DNA of 64,000 nt, taken from NCBI RefSeq assembly GCF_021173675.1, contig NZ_JAIHON010000019.1:124001-188000 (forward strand), written 5' to 3'. Shown piece by piece: positions 60,841 through 64,000 of this stretch. The position numbers and the translations under genes are program-made. Under the pieces are notes generated by a model. It was not told the origin of the DNA. It saw nothing but the letters and a program-made list of their open reading frames with translations, and ran no database searches. Origin of the DNA: Streptomyces lincolnensis (GTDB lineage: Bacteria; Actinomycetota; Actinomycetes; Streptomycetales; Streptomycetaceae). The first letter of the stretch is position 1; every line of letters begins with the position of its first letter.

Positions 60841-61464
60841 ATGGGAAGCGATCACATGCCGATCGGGCGCCGCGAGAGGGCCAAACAGGACAAGCGCGAG
60901 CGCATCATGACCGCCGCCCGCGAGCTGTTCGCCGAACACGGCGTGGACAGGGTCACGACGCAGCAGGTCGCCCGCCGGGCCGATGTCGCCATCGGGACGC
61001 TCTACCTGTACGCGTCCACGAAGGCCGAGCTGCTGATCATGGTGCAGAACGAGAAGTTCGCCGCCGCCGTCGATTCCGGCCTCGCCGCCGCCGACGCCGC
61101 CGTCGGACAGGGCGCGCTGGAGCGGGTCATCGCTCTCATCCGCCCCCTGGTGGAGTGCGTGCGGGAGCACATGGAGAACGGCCGCACCTATCTGCGCGAA
61201 CTTGTCTTCGGCGACCCGGCCGAGCCATACCGGCAAGTGGGTCTGACCCTTGCCGGCCGCGTCGAGGACGGCATCACCGGCCTGCTCACGCGCAACGAGG
61301 ACATCGGCGCCGCCGACGCGGCAACGCTGGCGCGGGTGATCACCGCGATCATCCACATCAGCACCACCGCCACCGTGTGCCCGCACCGCAGCGACGAGGC
61401 CGTGCTCGCCGACATCCGCGACCAGATCCACGCCACCCTGGCGCAGCACATCCGCGCCGCATGA
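60841..61464 (+). CDS. TetR-family regulator, paralogue 2
   Basis: A 207-residue TetR repressor: MPIGRRERAKQDKRERIMTA, LFAEHGVDRVTTQQVARRADVAIGTLYLYASTKAELL, and ENGRTYLRELVFGDPAEPYR. Paralogous to the TetR at 55831. ATG 60841 has AAGGGGG upstream; ATG 60856 would match the paralogue's start exactly. Divergent from the quinone-reductase unit and next to twin palindromes. Confidence 0.9.
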   Translation: MGSDHMPIGRRERAKQDKRERIMTAARELFAEHGVDRVTTQQVARRADVAIGTLYLYASTKAELLIMVQNEKFAAAVDSGLAAADAAVGQGALERVIALIRPLVECVREHMENGRTYLRELVFGDPAEPYRQVGLTLAGRVEDGITGLLTRNEDIGAADAATLARVITAIIHISTTATVCPHRSDEAVLADIRDQIHATLAQHIRAA

Positions 61465-61680
61465 CCGCTCGCTCCACGAGCCGACCATGTCCCCGGAACG
61501 GGGACACTTCGTGAGCCGCGCTACGGCGTGATCACCATCGGCGGCGGAACCGCGGGCACGTCACCGCGATCCGCGCCGCGCAACTCGGCAGGAACGTCCC
61601 TGTCCGGCAGTGCGGCAGTCCGGTTCGGCAGTCCGGACAACGGACAGCCGCAAACCCTGTCCGTAACCCTGCACTCCCGG

Positions 61681-62700
61681 TCAGGCCGGCGGCGTCTGTC
61701 CGCCCTGCGCCTCACGTTCCCAGATGGGACTGCGGTCCTTGTCGACCAAGGCCGCTCGGACGCCCTCCAGGAAGTCCGGCGTGCGGATGGTCGTGCGCGT
61801 GAGAGTGAGTTCGGCGTCAAGGCACTCGCGCAACGTCTGCTGTCTGCCCCGGGCCAGCAGGTCGTGAGTGATCTCCAAGCTCTGCGGCGAGGCGGACTCC
61901 AAAGCGATCAACGCGTCCGACGCCCAGGCGGTGTCGAGGTGACGCAGGCGTTTCTCGATCTCGCCGAGGGTCGGCGCGCCGAACGCCCAGTCCATCTCCC
62001 CGCGTACCTCCGCCAGCCTGCTCTCCCCCACCGGAGAACGGTCGGCAAGGCGGTTCAGGACGACGTCCACCGGGGCGCCTGGGCTGTCCGCCAGGGCGTC
62101 TGTGACCGCACCGAGCCTGTCCGTGGGGACGAAGTGCGTGGCCAGCCCCGTGTACAGGGCGTCGGCAGCGTCGAGACGGTGCCCGGTCAGTCCCAGGTAC
62201 ATGCCTATCGCGCCGGGCAGCCGCGGCAGAAAGTGGCTGGCCCCGATGTCGGGGAAGAAACCGATCCCGGTCTCGGGCATCGCCAGCACCGCACGCTGGG
62301 TGACGACGCGGAAGGTGCCGTGGACCGACAGACCGAGACCACCGCCCATGCACATGCCGTCGATGAGCGACACGACCGGCACGGGATACTCAGCGATCCG
62401 GGCGTTGAGCCGGTACTCGGAGGCGAAGAACCGCTCACTGGCCTCGGCATCCCCAGCGAGGCTGTGCTCGCGGATCGTGCGGATGTCGCCGCCGGCGCAG
62501 AAGGCCTTCACACTGGTGCTGGCGATCACCACAGCGGCCAGCGGTGTGTGCTCCCATGCGGCGAGCGCACCGTCAATGGCCGCGACCATGCCTGTCGTCA
62601 GGGCGTTGAGCGCCTTGGGTCGGTTCAGAAGGATCCGGCCGACGCCCCGGTGCACATCGGTGAGAACCTCGCCCTCAGCAATGTCAGTCATGCGTCTCAT
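61681..62700 (-). CDS. 3-hydroxyisobutyryl-CoA hydrolase-like enoyl-CoA hydratase family protein
   Basis: A 339-residue crotonase-superfamily protein of the HIBYL-CoA hydrolase type (ECH_2). FCAGGDIRTIREHSLAGD, SLIDGMCMGGGLGLSVHGTFRV, and MPETGIGFFPDIGASHFLPRLPG with LGLTGHRLDAADALYTGLATHFVP are characteristic. It would hydrolyse a beta-hydroxyacyl-CoA, as in valine or short branched-acid breakdown. ATG 62700 is preferred for GGAG 6 nt upstream; ATG 62691 is possible. Upstream lies the broken alcohol dehydrogenase. Confidence 0.9.
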   Translation of the reverse strand: MRRMTDIAEGEVLTDVHRGVGRILLNRPKALNALTTGMVAAIDGALAAWEHTPLAAVVIASTSVKAFCAGGDIRTIREHSLAGDAEASERFFASEYRLNARIAEYPVPVVSLIDGMCMGGGLGLSVHGTFRVVTQRAVLAMPETGIGFFPDIGASHFLPRLPGAIGMYLGLTGHRLDAADALYTGLATHFVPTDRLGAVTDALADSPGAPVDVVLNRLADRSPVGESRLAEVRGEMDWAFGAPTLGEIEKRLRHLDTAWASDALIALESASPQSLEITHDLLARGRQQTLRECLDAELTLTRTTIRTPDFLEGVRAALVDKDRSPIWEREAQGGQTPPA

Positions 62701-62761
62701 CTCGTACTCCGCGCGGACCTGGCTGTTGTGCCATCACCGTTCCTCCGTCGCCGAATGTCGC

Positions 62762-63490
62762 CCCTCATGGCTGAGCAGGCGCTCGTGTCCGGATCCCCCG
62801 CCAACAACCCCGTTGTGCCCACCGTGGACGAGATCCAGGACCTCTACGCGCAGATCTACGGCTGAAGGTCAAGATCCTCGCACAGGTCGCGGAGCGCCTC
62901 CACGAACCTCCCGGCCGCCAGGGCATCGCCGTCGCCGTCGGCGGCAACTCCGAACGCGCGGGCGCAGTCGGCGTACCGGCTCTCGGCGGCCGGTACGGAG
63001 AACGCCGTCACCGCGGGGAGGAGCATCGCGTTCGACAGACCATGAGCGACGTGGAAGTGCGCGCCGATCGGGCGGCTCATGCCGTGCCATGGTCGACTCG
63101 CCCCACGCCATCTACCCCGGCACGGACGAGAGCGTTCAGCGCGAGGCCGCCGGAGAGCGGATTTGCCTTGCGGCTCACGTACGCCTCGACGGCACGACTG
63201 AGCGCGTCGACGACGGCGACCGACAGGAACGCCGGTCCCGAACAGATTCATCTTCTCGTCCGTGGCGCTGTCGTGATGCTGAGGTTCGTGTGCGGAGCCT
63301 TGTAGTCCCGCATCCGGCCGCCCTGTACGCCCCACAGGCAGGCCGGCGCCAAGCGAATCGGTCGTCGGATCCGGGACGGTCCCGGCAGACAGACACGGCT
63401 GCAGTCCGGCGTCCTCACGCATCACCATCAGGCGTTCCGCCGCACCGGCCCAGGCGACGGGGGGACTGCTCCTCCCAGACAGTCGGACCT
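62762..63490 (-). pseudogene. Iron-containing alcohol dehydrogenase relic with inverted C-terminus
   Basis: On the minus strand, fragments appear in order: AERLMVMREDAG and SAGTVPDPTTDSLGAGL; MRDYKAPHTN; ATDEKMNLFG; a frame change to GPAFLSVAVVDALSRAVEAY with SRKANPLSGGLALNAL; a deletion; then HGMSRPIGAHFHVAHGLSNA through LRDLCEDLDLQP, stopping at about 62868. The remaining C-terminus, PLMAEQALVSGSPANNP to DEIQDLYAQIYG and TGA, is on the plus strand at about 62764-62865, abutting tail to tail. All are parts of a type III, Fe-dependent dehydrogenase. The gene is dead. Confidence 0.85.
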
Positions 63491-63594
63491 CAGACCGCTG
63501 ATCCGCAACGGCAGAGATTCTGGAGCGTTGATCACCCTCGGCCGCCCGCACTGCGCCGCCGCGCCCGCAGCCAGAGGTGCTCCTTACTCTTCTG
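63491..63594. other. Remnant stretch before site C
   Basis: About 100 bp with no recognisable gene. By analogy with 50041-50654, an HxlR gene would be expected here on the minus strand, but none is present. Confidence 0.4.
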
Positions 63595-63621
63595 GGTTTA
63601 CTTTCTTATACTCAGCAAGTA
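63595..63621. promoter_or_regulatory. Recurrent element, site C (no adjacent HxlR gene)
   Basis: GGTTTACTTTCTTATACTC, then AGCAAGTAGCGTC, matches site B from 50574, including TACTT-N13-AAGTA spacing. It lies about 75 bp before the hydrolase at 63696. No regulator gene sits beside it, so it may respond to the copies at 20210 or 50041. Confidence 0.6.
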
Positions 63622-63695
63622 GCGTCTGGACCAGCACATCAACCTGGCTGCACGCGGGACGTGGGCGTGGCAGCAACCTGCGAAGGAGCACCACC

Positions 63696-64000
63696 ATGGG
63701 CGTAAGCCGAGAGGCACACGAGTTCGCGGAGTTCCTCGCGAGCGTGAGCGCGAAGTCGTCGACACCCGGCCTCGACCTGGCCGTCATCCGCGACATCGTC
63801 GACTCCAACCACAAGGCGTCGACCGAGCCGGAAGGCGTCACGTACGCCGAGGTGGACGCGGGCGGCGTCCCCGCCCTCTGGGCCATCCCCGAGGGCGCCG
63901 ACCCCGACAAGGCACTGCTCCACTTCCACTTCGGCGGATCCGTCACCGCCTCCATGCACTCGGACCGCAAGGCCGCAGGCCACATCGCCAAGGCAGCCGG
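63696..64000 (+). CDS. Alpha/beta hydrolase (HSL/esterase-like), 3' end beyond window
   Basis: Partial gene: the first 101 complete codons read MGVSREAHEFAEFLASVSAK, then GVTYAEVDAGGVPALWAIPE and ALLHFHFGGSVTASMHSDRKAAGH. The HFHFGGS segment corresponds to the HGGG oxyanion box of hormone-sensitive-lipase-type esterases. ATG 63696 follows GAAGGAG (63682-63688). The catalytic triad lies beyond the window. It is preceded by recurrent element C, suggesting control by an HxlR protein encoded elsewhere in the island. Confidence 0.8.
   Translation, partial: MGVSREAHEFAEFLASVSAKSSTPGLDLAVIRDIVDSNHKASTEPEGVTYAEVDAGGVPALWAIPEGADPDKALLHFHFGGSVTASMHSDRKAAGHIAKAA

Noticed and set aside
1..64000. Secondary-metabolite cluster, tRNA or rRNA genes
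   Set aside because: No PKS, NRPS, terpene-cyclase or RiPP core genes and no cloverleaf or rRNA-like sequence were found by reading.

Overview
The window is high-GC DNA with strong third-position GC bias, many GTG starts and divergent regulator/enzyme pairs. It carries an F420-type luciferase-family enzyme, large HxlR and TetR sets and a TPR-fused Ser/Thr kinase. All of this points to a Streptomyces-like actinomycete. No rRNA, tRNA or CRISPR array was seen.

Region 1 (1-20.2 kb) looks like ordinary chromosome. It holds a partial acyl-CoA ligase divergent from a secreted penicillin-acylase-type Ntn hydrolase, then a second acyl-CoA ligase overlapping a nitronate monooxygenase. A Tat-exported beta-lactamase-fold serine hydrolase follows, then an MmyB-type regulator divergent from an SDR. 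After these come a secreted seven-motif FG-GAP protein, a phytoene-desaturase-like flavoprotein, the kinase, an MpaB/DUF2236 protein, and an ABC lipoprotein with a fused DppB-DppC permease. No ATPase gene follows the permease.

Region 2 (20.2-64 kb) is a regulator-rich catabolic island. It has 4 HxlR, 7 TetR, 1 MarR and 1 CGNR regulator, plus one TetR relic, among small-molecule degradation genes: acyl-CoA ligase, acyl-CoA dehydrogenase, enoyl-CoA hydratases, a hydroxyisobutyryl-CoA-hydrolase-like protein, SDRs, alpha/beta hydrolases, an amidase, an amidohydrolase, a flavin monooxygenase, NADPH:quinone-type reductases, an EthD-like protein and a fluoroacetate-dehalogenase-like enzyme. The clearest operon is hydrolase-hydrolase-FAD monooxygenase-amidohydrolase (22.8-27.5 kb), closed by a convergent TetR gene whose promoter shares a motif with the operon promoter.

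The island is scarred by mobile DNA and decay. A lower-GC Tn7-like remnant (frameshifted TnsA-like gene and intact TnsB-like gene, no TnsC) lies at 28.3-31.85 kb. A TetR relic is at 34.6 kb, and an acyl-CoA ligase relic with a 24-bp tandem repeat at 36.55 kb. Integrase, IS256 and PfkB-kinase fragments fill 52.0-53.2 kb, an IS5-type scrap is at 55.1 kb, and an iron-dependent alcohol dehydrogenase relic at 62.7-63.5 kb has its C-terminal end inverted.

Several components are duplicated: two nearly identical HxlR genes 30 kb apart, and two copies each of a quinone-reductase-type gene, an alpha/beta hydrolase and a TetR gene between 50 and 61.5 kb. A 19-bp promoter element recurs at 20.74, 50.57 and 63.60 kb. 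The best candidates for undescribed biology are this layered regulatory wiring (several operator motifs shared between distant promoters) and the CGNR-regulated dehalogenase-like pair.
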